A stretch of DNA of 64,000 nucleotides from Hyphomicrobiales bacterium (GCA_017302635.1 JAFLCX010000001.1:124001-188000), one strand, 5' to 3'; shown: positions 1 through 9,500, counted from the first letter of the stretch. The notes: generated from the sequence alone by a model not told the origin. Made by a program: numbers and translations.

Positions 1-413
1 CCGTTGCGCGGGCCGGAGAGGCCGGTAATTGCCTCTTCCGGAATATCGTCATCCGCCTTGGCTGGCGCAGCCTTCGCCGGCTCGACCGGAACCTCACGCA
101 CAGCGGCAGCAACGGGCGCCGCAACAGCGACCACATCGCTCTCCTCCTTGCGGAGCCGAAGCAGGTAGCCGAGGAAGCAACCGACAAAATAGCTGCTCGC
201 GAGCAGCATGCCGAGATCAACCCAGAACCCGCCGCCATCCTTGAACAACCGCGTGACCGCGATCAGCGTTCCAAGTCCGAGGAGGATGCCCCACGGGATA
301 AGGCCGCGCCAGAAATTCTCGTCCCGGCCCTTGAACGTGACCCAGCCGACAACAAGGCCAAGAACCAGGGCCATCAGCAACCAGAGCCAGAATTGCGAAA
401 CCAGATACCACAT
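1..413 (-). CDS. membrane protein, truncated by window edge
   Basis: Reading the minus strand from an ATG at 413 gives an open frame that runs off the left edge. About 137 residues are visible. It starts MWYLVSQFWLWLLMALVLGL and has about three hydrophobic stretches (residues 5-25, 37-53, 65-85). A Lys/Glu-rich and Ala/Pro-rich cytosolic-looking segment follows, reaching ITGLSGPRNG at the edge. The ATG lies 12 bases after the stop of the OmpA-like gene, so the two are probably co-transcribed. Rhizobiales genes placed after such OmpA proteins often encode a membrane protein with a C-terminal helix-hairpin-helix domain preceded by a GL-x-x-PR-x-G sequence. The visible end fits that, but the domain itself lies outside the window, so this is inference. 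The frame was too short to be called from the window's complete ORFs. Confidence 0.7.
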   Translation of the reverse strand, partial: MWYLVSQFWLWLLMALVLGLVVGWVTFKGRDENFWRGLIPWGILLGLGTLIAVTRLFKDGGGFWVDLGMLLASSYFVGCFLGYLLRLRKEESDVVAVAAPVAAAVREVPVEPAKAAPAKADDDIPEEAITGLSGPRN

Positions 414-425
414 CAGGCGGCCCCC

Positions 426-2195
426 TCACTGAACCTTGAACTCGATACGGCGGTTCTGCGCACGACCTTCGGCCGTGTCGTTCGACGCCCTGGGCTGCGT
501 CGGGCCGAAGCCTCTCGCCTCCACGCGATCTCCCGCGATGCCGGAGCGTGCGAGATATTCAACCACCGATTTCGCGCGGGCTTCCGACAAAGTCATGTTG
601 CTCTCAAGCGATCCGACGGAATCCGTATGCCCGGAGATTTCGACTTTCGCGTCCGCACAGCGCCGCACAACCACAACGAGACGATCGAGCAGGCCATAAC
701 TTTCCTGAACAATGGTCGAGGAGCCGGTATCGAAATTGATCTGCGCCCGCGAGAGCAAATCCTGAAACAGGATGTTGCACTCGCTGAACACCGTGATCAC
801 CGGCGGCGGCGGCGCGGTATTGACCTCAACGGCGCTGCCGTAACCCTGCGGCACGCGCGCACGGAACGCGGCTACCGCCTGATCGCGCGCCGTATCGAGC
901 GGAGCCAGCCCGCGCAGCGCGATGCTCGCATCGGAAAGCGAGAGGGTTCCGCCCGGCAGGAGGCGTGACAGATCCTGCAGACCACCGCGCACGGCGTTCA
1001 CGAAACCTGCAGGCGCGCCCTGCCCGACCTGCAACTGATCGACAATCCGGTCTCCCTCGAAGAACCGCTTCGCGTGGTCGACAATCTCGGCCTTCGTGCG
1101 CGCATCCGGTGCAAACCCGGTGAGCGTGACATCACGCTCGCCGCGCACCGCGTTGAACAGGTAGGGCCGGATTGCCGGCGAGGTGATGTCGCCCTGCCCG
1201 AGGCCCTTGGCCAGAGTCACGCCGGCTGGAAGCGAGGCAAAACGGCGCCGCACATCATCATAGGCCTCCCCGGACGCTGCGCGCCCGGTCACCGAAAGGG
1301 TCTGATCGGACAGCGACATCTGCCCGGTCTGCAAACGACCCAACTGGCCGAGGCCATAGTCGACCGAGGCGGAAAATGCTGGCGCAGCACCATCAGCAAT
1401 TTGCAACCGATCCGTAACCGGCTTGCCCAGTGCCGTTGCGGCGGCAAGGATGATGCGCCGCGTCGCTTCATTGGGAACATGGCCGGTGAGCACGGTCGCG
1501 GCATCGGTCTTCTCAGCTGCGATGGTGTAGGGCTTCACGATCGGGGCGAGAATATCTCCCTCGCCGAGCCCTTTGCCCAGCGTGATGCCTTGCGGGAGGT
1601 TCGCGAGCTTCGCCCGCACATCGACAAACTTCGCGATATCCGCGGCCCGACCCGTGATCGAAAGCGACTGGTCCGTGAGCGTCATCTGGCCGCTCGAGAG
1701 TTTTCCGAGTTCGCCAAGCCCGAAACCGGCTCCCGCGAGATAGCTGGTGGGAGCACCGCGCGCGAGTTTCAACTGATCATCGACCTGCGCTGAGGGAAAC
1801 GCTTTCTTCGCTGCATCAAGGACTTGCGCGCGAACAGCCGCAGAGGGAACAGAGCCGGCGAGCGTGAGTTTCGTCCCCTCGATCGTCGCATTCAGAGCAT
1901 AGGGCTTCGCCTCCGGCAGAACGGTCATCTTGTCGTTCACGATCCGGATTCCAAGCACGCGATCCGCCGCAGCGACAGCCATGCCGCGCAATTCGGGCTC
2001 CGGCGCCTCACCTGTCAGGATCGCATCACGCCCGGCCATGCTGACTTTCGCCCAAGGGAAGCCGGAAGCTGCCAATTGAGCCGCTCCTTTGGCGGTCAGG
2101 TCAGTCTCGACGCCCCCCTGACGCATCAGACCAGCGGCGAGCAACAGACCCGCAACAGGCACAAGGCCCAGAAACCACTTTTTCGGTTGTGACAT
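426..2195 (-). CDS. OmpA-family protein with tandem BON-like repeats
   Basis: This is a 589-residue envelope protein. The start MSQPKKW is chosen over an upstream in-frame start because GGGAGG sits 6 bases before it. The N-terminus has one hydrophobic segment (about residues 8-22), which is a signal anchor. A long middle region contains three similar blocks of about 130-150 residues, each opening with KPY/RPY and an LTG-type strand and passing through GxLG-x-L-x-x-GQMxLxDQxLSxTGRA. This looks like tandem BON-type modules. The C-terminal 110 residues are an OmpA/MotB peptidoglycan-binding domain: the sequence INFDTGSSTI, then ISGHTDSVGS, then LSEARAKSVVEYL and a final RRIEFKVQ. The family anchors the outer membrane or inner-membrane complexes to peptidoglycan. 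The specific role of the repeat region is unknown. Confidence 0.88.
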   Translation of the reverse strand: MSQPKKWFLGLVPVAGLLLAAGLMRQGGVETDLTAKGAAQLAASGFPWAKVSMAGRDAILTGEAPEPELRGMAVAAADRVLGIRIVNDKMTVLPEAKPYALNATIEGTKLTLAGSVPSAAVRAQVLDAAKKAFPSAQVDDQLKLARGAPTSYLAGAGFGLGELGKLSSGQMTLTDQSLSITGRAADIAKFVDVRAKLANLPQGITLGKGLGEGDILAPIVKPYTIAAEKTDAATVLTGHVPNEATRRIILAAATALGKPVTDRLQIADGAAPAFSASVDYGLGQLGRLQTGQMSLSDQTLSVTGRAASGEAYDDVRRRFASLPAGVTLAKGLGQGDITSPAIRPYLFNAVRGERDVTLTGFAPDARTKAEIVDHAKRFFEGDRIVDQLQVGQGAPAGFVNAVRGGLQDLSRLLPGGTLSLSDASIALRGLAPLDTARDQAVAAFRARVPQGYGSAVEVNTAPPPPVITVFSECNILFQDLLSRAQINFDTGSSTIVQESYGLLDRLVVVVRRCADAKVEISGHTDSVGSLESNMTLSEARAKSVVEYLARSGIAGDRVEARGFGPTQPRASNDTAEGRAQNRRIEFKVQ

Positions 2196-2365
2196 CACGC
2201 CTCCCAACAACGCATGCGAAGAGCTGTTCCGCTCCGGCAATCCCCCGGGCGACAACTCACACCGGGATTAAGCTTTCGTCAACTCATTGCGGCAGGGGGT
2301 GGCGAGAACTTTGGATAAGTATCCAGAAATCAGAGAGATAGGAGGGATGATCGGCGACAAGACAT

Positions 2366-2396
2366 AAAAAAAGACCCGGAGCTTTCGCCCCGGGTC
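2366..2396 (-). terminator. intrinsic terminator after the porin gene
   Basis: On the minus strand the sequence forms a 7-bp GACCCGG/CCGGGTC stem with a 10-base loop, followed by seven T residues. It lies 25 bases past the porin stop codon. Confidence 0.85.
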
Positions 2397-2420
2397 CAAT
2401 TCCAAACCTCTTTTCAGAGA

Positions 2421-3644
2421 TTAGAAGTCACGCTGGAAGCGGACGCGACCGGTCCAGTTGCCACGGTCGCGAACGTCGCCACCGGCAGCCTGCGCAACCG
2501 GAGCACCAGCGCCGGCACGACGGCCATTGATGGCACTGTAGCCAACTTCAGCACCGATCAGGAAGCCAGCGGTCGGGAGCCAAGCAGCCTGACCGAAGAC
2601 CGAGTAGGTGCGCACGGTGTTCGCCGGACCAGACGGGTCAAGCTGAGCATACGTGCCGTAGAGGCCGAGGCGGATGGTCGGAGCCGCGAAGACTTCGAGA
2701 CCGCCCGAGAGACCCCAAGCCTTCGTGGTGCGGAGCGTGCCGCGCGTGCCGGCAACACCCGACCAGGTGGCGTCGGACACCGTCACGGTGCGGCCACCAG
2801 CTGTCATGGTGGAGTTGAAGCCAACGTAGCTGGAAGCACCGTCAGCATAGGTAGCGCTCGCCCAGATGTTCGAGCCGCGCGAGATCATCGGCAGGTTCAC
2901 CTTGGCAGCACCGGTGATCGCGAAGCCGTACTTCGTCGAGGCCGGCGGGTTGATCGCGTCACGGATCTGGTGGACCGCACCGGCGAGCTTCGCGGAACCC
3001 CACGAGCCAGCATAGTCAAGCGACGCCACCACGTCCGGCATCGCCTGACCACCATAGGTGGTGCCGGAGATGTTGAGCTGACGCTCACGCGCCGAGTCCA
3101 GAGCCAGAGTGGCCGAGAAGCCGCCGCCGAACTGGAAGGTGTAGCCGAACGAGTTCACGTAGGTGATGTCCGAATGACCACCGAGGCCGTTGATGCCCTG
3201 GAACGAGTTGGAATAACCATGCTCGAAAACCGGGGTGATACGACCAACGGTGAGGCCGCCGAACTGGATGAAGGCGTACTCAAGGGCAGCAGCGCCCGTC
3301 GCCGCATTGTCACGGCCGATGAAGCCGCGGATGTAGGTGCGGAGCAGGCCGTATTCCGTCGCCGTACGATGATCGTAGCCGAAGTAGCCACGGGCACGGA
3401 ACGTGTTCTTGTCAGCCGTGCGGGTCAGGTCGTTGTTGAAGATGGCATCGACGCGAACGCGGCCGATGATCTTCAGGCACGACGTGGTACCCGGAACGAC
3501 GAAGAAGCCGGCGCCGTACTGCGGGCAGGTCTTCACATATTCAACAGCGGTCGGCTTCTTGACGCCGAGATCGGCAGCCGAAGCACCGGCAACAGCGACC
3601 AGACCGGCCGCCGAACCGAGAAGAAGGCTCTTAACGAGCTTCAT
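2421..3644 (-). CDS. Rhizobiales-type general porin
   Basis: This is a 407-residue outer-membrane porin. The start MKLVKSLLLGSAAG follows GGAGG with a 7-base spacer; the longer frame upstream is not supported. A signal peptide ends at AGASAAD. The mature N-terminus carries the Rhizobiales porin signature VEYVKTCPQYGAGFFVVPGTTSCLKIIGRVR, with two cysteines in the first 50 residues. The rest has the alternating aromatic/Gly-rich pattern of beta strands and ends in phenylalanine (VRFQRDF), as expected for BamA recognition. Such porins are major 16-strand trimeric channels for small hydrophilic solutes. It stands alone, with its own terminator and a long upstream region, consistent with strong independent transcription. 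Confidence 0.93.
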   Translation of the reverse strand: MKLVKSLLLGSAAGLVAVAGASAADLGVKKPTAVEYVKTCPQYGAGFFVVPGTTSCLKIIGRVRVDAIFNNDLTRTADKNTFRARGYFGYDHRTATEYGLLRTYIRGFIGRDNAATGAAALEYAFIQFGGLTVGRITPVFEHGYSNSFQGINGLGGHSDITYVNSFGYTFQFGGGFSATLALDSARERQLNISGTTYGGQAMPDVVASLDYAGSWGSAKLAGAVHQIRDAINPPASTKYGFAITGAAKVNLPMISRGSNIWASATYADGASSYVGFNSTMTAGGRTVTVSDATWSGVAGTRGTLRTTKAWGLSGGLEVFAAPTIRLGLYGTYAQLDPSGPANTVRTYSVFGQAAWLPTAGFLIGAEVGYSAINGRRAGAGAPVAQAAGGDVRDRGNWTGRVRFQRDF

Positions 3645-3871
3645 GGTGATACCTCCAAAGGATTTCGAGACCACGGGAGTTCTGGAATTGGCCCGGTTGC
3701 CCGAATTTCTTCCAGTGTCCCTTTCGTTGCCTTCCCTTTCCGGCCCCCCGGAAAAGAAAAGCGACCGCGACAAGAACCTCCCGTCGCAAGCCGCACCATA
3801 CTCAGGCTTCCCCCCGGTTCAACCTTGCAATCGCATTCCACAGGCCCGCGGGGCGGCTTTTCAAACCCATG

Positions 3872-3890
3872 TTGCGATAAAGTCACGCAA
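3872..3890. promoter_or_regulatory. inverted repeat in the 375-bp porin upstream region
   Basis: The interval 3645-4019 between porin and pssA has no credible gene. It should hold the porin promoter on the minus strand. About 230 bases upstream of the porin ATG there is a TTGCG-N9-CGCAA inverted repeat, beside an AT-richer stretch (3925-3955). This could be an operator, but no regulator can be named from it. Nothing else stands out in the interval. Confidence 0.3.
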
Positions 3891-4019
3891 CCGGGTGGAG
3901 GGCGGATCGCGAGCGCCCCAAAACGAGTCAGAAATTAGCAATTCAGTAAGAAATTGCCGACGACTCGACTGGTTCAGGCAAGAATTCGGAAAGGGCGCAG
4001 GCGCCGTGCAGCCCCGGCA

Positions 4020-4835
4020 TCAGGCCGGATTCGACGGCCCGGAACGGCTTTCCGCCCGCTTCTGGCGAAAAAAGGCGCGGATCGCGACCGGAATGCAGAT
4101 CACATAAAGCAGCGTCAGCGCGCTCACGGTCTCGAAAGGGTGCACGACGAGCAGGAAAACAACGATTCCCGCCAGAAGCAGCAGCGGAACCACCCAGTTT
4201 CGTGAAATCGGGGTACGCAGCCCCTTGCCCGAGAAAGTCGGGAGCCAACTCACCGCGAGAATGCCGGTCAGCACGGTCCAGAGCATCACAAGCACCGATT
4301 CGCCGGCAAAATGCGGCATTCCGGCGAGGTGGAGGTTGAGTGGCAGCAAGGCCATCATCGCCCCGGAGGGAGCCGGAACACCCACCGCAAATGCCTTCTG
4401 CCAATCCGGCTTGGGTTCGGAATCGATCATCACGTTGAAGCGCGCGAGGCGCAGGGCCTGCGCGAAAGCCAGCACCAGCCCGGCAATCCAGCCCGCCGTT
4501 TTCAGGTCTTTCAGCAGCCACATGTAGAGAACGAGTGCGGGAGCGCAGCCGAAACTCACGAAATCAGCCAGCGAATCGAGTTCGGCTCCGAATCGCGAGG
4601 TGCCGCCAAGCGCGCGCGCGATGCGGCCGTCGAGACCATCAAGAATGGCCGCCACCATGATGGAGATCGAGGCGAGGTCGAATCGTCCCTCCAGCGCAAG
4701 CTTCACCGCCGTCAGCCCCGCCGCAAGCGCGAGCAGGGTCACGAGATTGGGGATCAGCATGCGAATCGGCACGGGGCGAAACCGCCGCTGCGGCGGCGTG
4801 GGGTCTGGCTCGTAAGGCGGAAATATCGTTTCCAT
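4020..4835 (-). CDS. pssA: CDP-diacylglycerol-serine O-phosphatidyltransferase
   Basis: This 271-residue membrane enzyme transfers phosphatidyl from CDP-diacylglycerol to L-serine, giving phosphatidylserine. It contains the complete CDP-alcohol phosphatidyltransferase motif D69-G-x2-A-R-x8-G83-x3-D87-x3-D91, which binds the metal and the CDP headgroup. About eight hydrophobic segments follow, with YMWLLKDLKTAGWIAG and VPLLLLAGIVVFLLVV among them. Length and motif match type II PssA. It lies 133 bases downstream of psd on the same strand, so the two steps of phosphatidylethanolamine synthesis are paired, though in the order psd-pssA. Confidence 0.95.
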   Translation of the reverse strand: METIFPPYEPDPTPPQRRFRPVPIRMLIPNLVTLLALAAGLTAVKLALEGRFDLASISIMVAAILDGLDGRIARALGGTSRFGAELDSLADFVSFGCAPALVLYMWLLKDLKTAGWIAGLVLAFAQALRLARFNVMIDSEPKPDWQKAFAVGVPAPSGAMMALLPLNLHLAGMPHFAGESVLVMLWTVLTGILAVSWLPTFSGKGLRTPISRNWVVPLLLLAGIVVFLLVVHPFETVSALTLLYVICIPVAIRAFFRQKRAESRSGPSNPA

Positions 4836-4968
4836 GCGTGTCCTGAGCCTCGCGCGCCGCGCTACGATTCGTATTTCCCGGATGCCACGCCGCTGGCGGC
4901 GGGCTTCCGAGGCGGAAAAACCGTTTCCATCACCCTTGCTTATCTTGCACGTGTCGGAACGGAAAGCC

Positions 4969-5667
4969 TCAATCCAGCCGGAAGCTGCGCTGTGTCTCGC
5001 CCGATTTCATATCGACGAGCACCGTTTCGCCGCCGATCGCCGTTTGCCCCTCGGTCACGAGAGCCTGCGCGCCAAGCGGCACATAAACATCCGTGCGCGA
5101 GCCGAACCGGATCAGCCCGAAGCGAGCCCCGGCCGTGATATCCTCGCCCTGCTTCACGAAACACAGGATCCGGCGCGCGATCAGCCCCGCGATCTGCACG
5201 CAGCCGATCGCACCCGATGAACTCTCGATCACGAGGCTGTTGCGCTCGTTGTCCTTCGAGGCCTTGTCGAGATCTGCGTTGAGAAACAGCCCCGGCGTGT
5301 AGACGATCTTGCGGATTTTCCCTGAAACGGGAGCGCGGTTGATATGCACGTCGAAGACCGAGAGAAAGATCGAGATCATCAGCATCGGCTGGTCGCCGAG
5401 TTCGAGTTCGGGCGGCGGCACGGCCTGTCCCACAAAGCTCACGCGGCCATCGGCGGGCGAAACCACGAGGCCTTCACGCATCGGCGTATGGCGTTTCGGA
5501 TCGCGGAAGAAATAGGCCACGAACAACGGCAGCAGCCAGAACAGCCAGCCGACGCGCGGCAGCAACCAATCGAAAATCAGCGCCAGAATTACCGCTCCGG
5601 CGATGAAAATATATCCTTCGGGGTGGATGGGCGTGATCTGCTTGCGGATGGACGCGACAATCGACAT
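4969..5667 (-). CDS. psd: phosphatidylserine decarboxylase
   Basis: This 232-residue inner-membrane enzyme decarboxylates phosphatidylserine to phosphatidylethanolamine. It is the short archaeal/alphaproteobacterial (PSD-A) type. Two hydrophobic segments near residues 19-52 anchor it, followed by SPADGRV and FLSVFDVHINRAPVSG, both characteristic of the family. The self-cleavage site that makes the pyruvoyl group is seen as Gly189-Ser190 in IRFGSRTDVYVP. The pssA gene follows on the same strand. Confidence 0.95.
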   Translation of the reverse strand: MSIVASIRKQITPIHPEGYIFIAGAVILALIFDWLLPRVGWLFWLLPLFVAYFFRDPKRHTPMREGLVVSPADGRVSFVGQAVPPPELELGDQPMLMISIFLSVFDVHINRAPVSGKIRKIVYTPGLFLNADLDKASKDNERNSLVIESSSGAIGCVQIAGLIARRILCFVKQGEDITAGARFGLIRFGSRTDVYVPLGAQALVTEGQTAIGGETVLVDMKSGETQRSFRLD

Positions 5668-5983
5668 TCAAGGATTCCTGAAAAATGAAACCGGACTTCT
5701 GCCGCCTCCCCTATCACGCCGGGCGCAAATGGGGGAAGGGGTGCAGATTGAGGGGGCATTCCGGCAGGGGGCCGGCAACGGGCCCAGCCAGTTCCAGCCT
5801 TTTGCACTGCCGCAAACTGTGCTACTTTGTCGCAGACTTTAGGCTAAGAACGCCCCAAAAGAACCACATCGGGCGAGGAGTTTGGGGTCGCAGCTCGCTC
5901 GGACACGATTGAAGCCGTCATTGAACGGTGCCGCCGCAGGCGCTCGAAAGCATCTGAAGGCCAGGCACACAAGGGAGGATGTC
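5668..5983. other. gene-free divergent region
   Basis: This interval separates psd (minus) and a small gene on the plus strand. It must carry promoters for both. No clear terminator, RNA or repeat is visible, and the open frames in it look like chance. Confidence 0.4.
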
Positions 5984-6241
5984 ATGGATCACTCGCTTGG
6001 CATTGCGTGCATCGGTTATGGCTCGCTGCGCAAGTTGCGCGAGCAGGCCTTCTCTCTGGCCCCGGCCCAGACGCCCGCCCGGCTCATTCTCGCCGAGCCC
6101 GATCCGGTCGAATTCTGCATTGAGGCGATGAGTTCGGATCATCCGGAATGGGTGCCACGGATCGACGCGGCGACACGGGCCTATATCCATCATCGTCTGC
6201 AATCCGAGGCCGAGCGGACAGCACCAAAACGGTTTCATTGA
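5984..6241 (+). CDS. small hypothetical protein
   Basis: This 85-residue protein starts MDHSLGIACIGYGSLRKLRE. The start is set by GGGAGG six bases upstream, and a longer frame from 5882 is disfavoured. It is soluble-looking, with no signal peptide or membrane span, and ends with a basic tail (ERTAPKRFH). I do not recognise a family. It is convergent with the serine hydrolase gene, with only 7 bases between their stops. Confidence 0.6.
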   Translation: MDHSLGIACIGYGSLRKLREQAFSLAPAQTPARLILAEPDPVEFCIEAMSSDHPEWVPRIDAATRAYIHHRLQSEAERTAPKRFH

Positions 6242-6248
6242 CATCCGC

Positions 6249-7271
6249 TCAAGGGCGGATCGCGGGCATCACAATCTCGCGCATGAAGGCCATATCGGCT
6301 GACCGCTGGTCCCGCACATGCGTGATGACGACCGCGGTCCTCAGCTCCGGCACAACATAGAGAAACTGACCACCGTAACCGATGCCCATCACCGCCTCGT
6401 GTTTCCGGTCGGGCGTGCGGAACAGATACCATTGGTAGCCATAGGGCATGTTCGTGTAAGGCCCGCCCGCATTGCGGCGCGTGAGCATGGCCTCGATCCA
6501 TCCTGCTGAAACCACACGCCTGCCCTGCCATTCGCCCTTGTCGAGCACGAGTTGGCCGAATTTCAGTGTGTCCCGCAGGGTGAACTGCATCCGGTGCCAG
6601 CCCAGCACGCGCCCCTGATTGTCGCGCCCCCAGAGATAACCCTTGATGCCGAGCGGCTCGAACAGGTGCTTTTCGGCAAAGGTCTCCAACGGCCCGCCAA
6701 TCGCCCGCGCCAGCGCGATCGCGATCAGGTGCGACGACGCATTATCGTATTGAAAAGTCTCGCCGGGCGTCAGCGTAACCTGCCGCTTCAGGGCATCGAG
6801 TGGATTTTCCGGCGGCTCGTCACTGGGGCTCACCGCCCAGCCCGCCGAAAGCGAGAGCAGGTGCGCCAGCGTGATCGTGCGCGATTTCGGATCGACATCC
6901 GGCGCGTCGAGTTCCGGAAAGAAATCGGTCAGCGGCTGATCGACGGATTTCAGCACCCCCTTGTCGAGAGCGATGCCCACGAGAATGGCCGTGATGCTTT
7001 TTGTCACCGAGGCGATGCCGACATAGCTATCGGGCTGCGCTTCCCCCTGATAATGCTCGATAATCAGCTTTCCGTCGCGCACGAGGCCAAATGTCAGCAG
7101 GCGGCGATTATTTGCGAGGCTGGCCTTGAGCGCTTCCGGCATGGCGGGGTCGATCCGCGCCTGATCCGGCGTGGCACGTGGCCATTCGAAAGGTGCAGGC
7201 TGAGCCGAAACCGCACTGGCAAACGCCAGAAGGAGGCTCACCGAGGCGAGCCGCGCCAGAACCATCCGCAT
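6249..7271 (-). CDS. beta-lactamase-fold serine hydrolase (class C type)
   Basis: This 340-residue exported protein has a signal peptide ending near SAVSAQ (residues 1-23). It shows the penicillin-binding/beta-lactamase fold motifs: S88-V-T-K91 as the SxxK nucleophile motif, Y175-D-N177 as the YxN motif, and GIGYGGQ near residue 297 in the position of the KTG/HGG strand. The sequence YGYQWYLFRT and the HLL-x-LSAGW segment are typical of the beta-lactamase-related serine hydrolases (Pfam Beta-lactamase), which include esterases and D-aminopeptidases. True beta-lactamase activity cannot be inferred. It appears monocistronic. Confidence 0.88.
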   Translation of the reverse strand: MRMVLARLASVSLLLAFASAVSAQPAPFEWPRATPDQARIDPAMPEALKASLANNRRLLTFGLVRDGKLIIEHYQGEAQPDSYVGIASVTKSITAILVGIALDKGVLKSVDQPLTDFFPELDAPDVDPKSRTITLAHLLSLSAGWAVSPSDEPPENPLDALKRQVTLTPGETFQYDNASSHLIAIALARAIGGPLETFAEKHLFEPLGIKGYLWGRDNQGRVLGWHRMQFTLRDTLKFGQLVLDKGEWQGRRVVSAGWIEAMLTRRNAGGPYTNMPYGYQWYLFRTPDRKHEAVMGIGYGGQFLYVVPELRTAVVITHVRDQRSADMAFMREIVMPAIRP

Positions 7272-7384
7272 CGCATGCTCCCTTGGCGCTTATCGTTGCG
7301 CCGATGCAAGGATGCAGCTTATGCCTCGCCTCCATCGGGTCAACCGATGAGGCTGGCCCAAGCCATGCGCACAGGAAGGACAGC

Positions 7385-9283
7385 CTATGCCCCCAGCGTC
7401 TGCCTCAAGCTCGGCTCCTCACCTTCGGCTGCGCGCTTGAGCGTCTCTCGGGCGAGGTCGACCTCGCGCTGGCGGTTCCACATCCCGGCATAGAGGCCAC
7501 CCAGAGCGAGCAACTCGTCATGCGTGCCGCTTTCGGCGATCACGCCCTTGTCGAGCACGATGATGCGGTCTGCGTTCACCACGGTCGAGAGGCGATGCGC
7601 GATCACCAAAGTCGAGCGCCCGCGCGAGACACGCTCCAGCGCATCCTGAATTTCCTTTTCCGTGTAGCTGTCGAGCGCGCTCGTTGCCTCATCCAGCACC
7701 AGGATCGGCGGGCCCTTGAGAATGGTGCGGGCGATGGCCACACGCTGCTTCTCACCGCCTGAAAGCTTCAGCCCGCGCTCGCCCACCTGCGCCTCGTAAC
7801 CTTCCGGCAACTGGCGAATGAACGGATCGATCTGCGCGAGCCCGGCCGCCTTCTCGATCTCGGTCTTGTCGGCTTCGTGCCGTCCGTAGCCGATATTGTA
7901 GGCAATGGTGTCGTTGAACAGCACCGTATCCTGCGGCACGATGCCGATGGAGGCACGCAGGCTCGCCTGCGTCACATCGCGGATATCCTGCCCGTCGATC
8001 GTGATCTTGCCGTCGATCACATCATAAAAACGGAATAGCAGGCGCGAGAGCGTCGACTTGCCCGCGCCCGAAGGACCGACAATCGCGACCGTCTGGCCAG
8101 GGGGAACCTCGAAGGAAACGCCCTTGAGGATCTCGCGCTCCGGCACATAGTGGAACTTGACGTTCTCGAAGCGGATGCGCCCCTCAGGGACCCTCAGTTC
8201 GGTCGCGCCGGGTCTGTCTTCCACCTCGGCATTCTTGTTGAGGATGTCGAACATCTTCTCGATATCGACGATCGCCTGTTTGATCTCGCGATAGACCATG
8301 CCCATGAAATTGAGCGGCTGGTAGAGCTGGATCATCAGCGCATTGATCATCACAAAATGGCCGACGGAGTTCTTGCCGGCCACGACATCGGCCGCTGACA
8401 TCGCCATGCAGAGCGTCAGCGCGAGGGTGAAAATAACCGCCTGCCCCGTGTTCAGAAGGGCCAGCGACGTGTAGGTTTTGATCGAGGCCTTTTCGTATTG
8501 TGCGAGCGAGCGGTCATAGCGCCCGCGTTCGCGTGTCTCCGCGCCGAAATATTTCACGGTCTCGAAATTGAGGAGCGAATCCACGGCCTTCGCATTGGCA
8601 TCGGTGTCGCTCTCGTTCATGCGGCGGCGGATTTCCATCCGCCATTGCGTCGCCTTCACTGTGAACCAGAGATAAATGACGATCATGACCAGCACGGTGA
8701 CGACATAACGCCAGTCGAATTCGATCGCGAAAACCGCGATCACGAGCGCAAATTCGACAACAGTCGGGATGAGCGTCATCAGCGTCATCCGCGTCATTTC
8801 CTCGATGCCGTCGCGCCCGCGCTCCAGCACGCGTGTCAGCCCGCCGGTCTTGCGCTCAAGGTGGAAGCGCAGGCTGAGGCGGTGCATGTGCGTGAAGGTC
8901 CGCAGCGCCAACTGGCGCACGGCATTCATCGCCACTTTCGCGAAAAGTCCTTCGCGCACCTGCGTGAAGATCACCATCAGGATGCGGACGAGCCCGTAAA
9001 GAACCGTCGCGAGGATCGGTGCCGCGATCAGCCAGCCCAGATTCCCCATCTCCTCGATCTTGCCGCCCGAAGCCGCAACCAGCGCATTCGTGGCCCATTT
9101 GAACATGTAGGGCATCAGAATCGTGAAGCCCTTGGCGACGAGGATCAGCGCCAGCGAAATAGCGATCGTGCGTTGCAGATCCGGTCGTTCATGCGGCCAG
9201 AGGAACGGCCAGAGGCTCCGGATGGTCGCGAGAAGCGAAGCCTCGCTGTTGCGAGACTGGGGAGATGAAGAAGGGCTCGACAA
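7385..9283 (-). CDS. Atm1/HMT1-type ABC exporter (fused permease-ATPase)
   Basis: This half-transporter of about 632 residues has an N-terminal six-helix membrane domain (residues 40-330) and a C-terminal ATPase domain. The ATPase shows Walker A GPSGAGKST, signature LSGGEKQRVAIART, Walker B ILVLDEATSALD and the switch IAHRLST. The segment LLNFETVKYFGAETRE is diagnostic of the Atm1 branch, which exports glutathione-linked sulfur species or metal-glutathione conjugates. The start is TTG at 9283, supported by AGGA seven bases upstream; no ATG precedes the first helix. Glutathione reductase and a glutathione transferase elsewhere in the window fit thiol chemistry, but they are not linked to it. 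Confidence 0.93.
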   Translation of the reverse strand: MSSPSSSPQSRNSEASLLATIRSLWPFLWPHERPDLQRTIAISLALILVAKGFTILMPYMFKWATNALVAASGGKIEEMGNLGWLIAAPILATVLYGLVRILMVIFTQVREGLFAKVAMNAVRQLALRTFTHMHRLSLRFHLERKTGGLTRVLERGRDGIEEMTRMTLMTLIPTVVEFALVIAVFAIEFDWRYVVTVLVMIVIYLWFTVKATQWRMEIRRRMNESDTDANAKAVDSLLNFETVKYFGAETRERGRYDRSLAQYEKASIKTYTSLALLNTGQAVIFTLALTLCMAMSAADVVAGKNSVGHFVMINALMIQLYQPLNFMGMVYREIKQAIVDIEKMFDILNKNAEVEDRPGATELRVPEGRIRFENVKFHYVPEREILKGVSFEVPPGQTVAIVGPSGAGKSTLSRLLFRFYDVIDGKITIDGQDIRDVTQASLRASIGIVPQDTVLFNDTIAYNIGYGRHEADKTEIEKAAGLAQIDPFIRQLPEGYEAQVGERGLKLSGGEKQRVAIARTILKGPPILVLDEATSALDSYTEKEIQDALERVSRGRSTLVIAHRLSTVVNADRIIVLDKGVIAESGTHDELLALGGLYAGMWNRQREVDLARETLKRAAEGEEPSLRQTLGA

Positions 9284-9500
9284 CAGCTTTTCCTGTCAGG
9301 GCAAAGGCGTGGGCAACGCCTTGCCCTCAAGGCCTGGCATTGCAGCAAATCGGAATCGGGAGCGGATGCGCGGTCGGCTCCCTGAAATCAAGATAAGGAC
9401 CGCTTCTCGAAATGTCATCGCCCGTAATTCGAGAATCCACGCCACGATTCCTGCATTGAAAAGCCTTGCGGGCTTCACGAAAAACGGGCGGGATCGGCTC

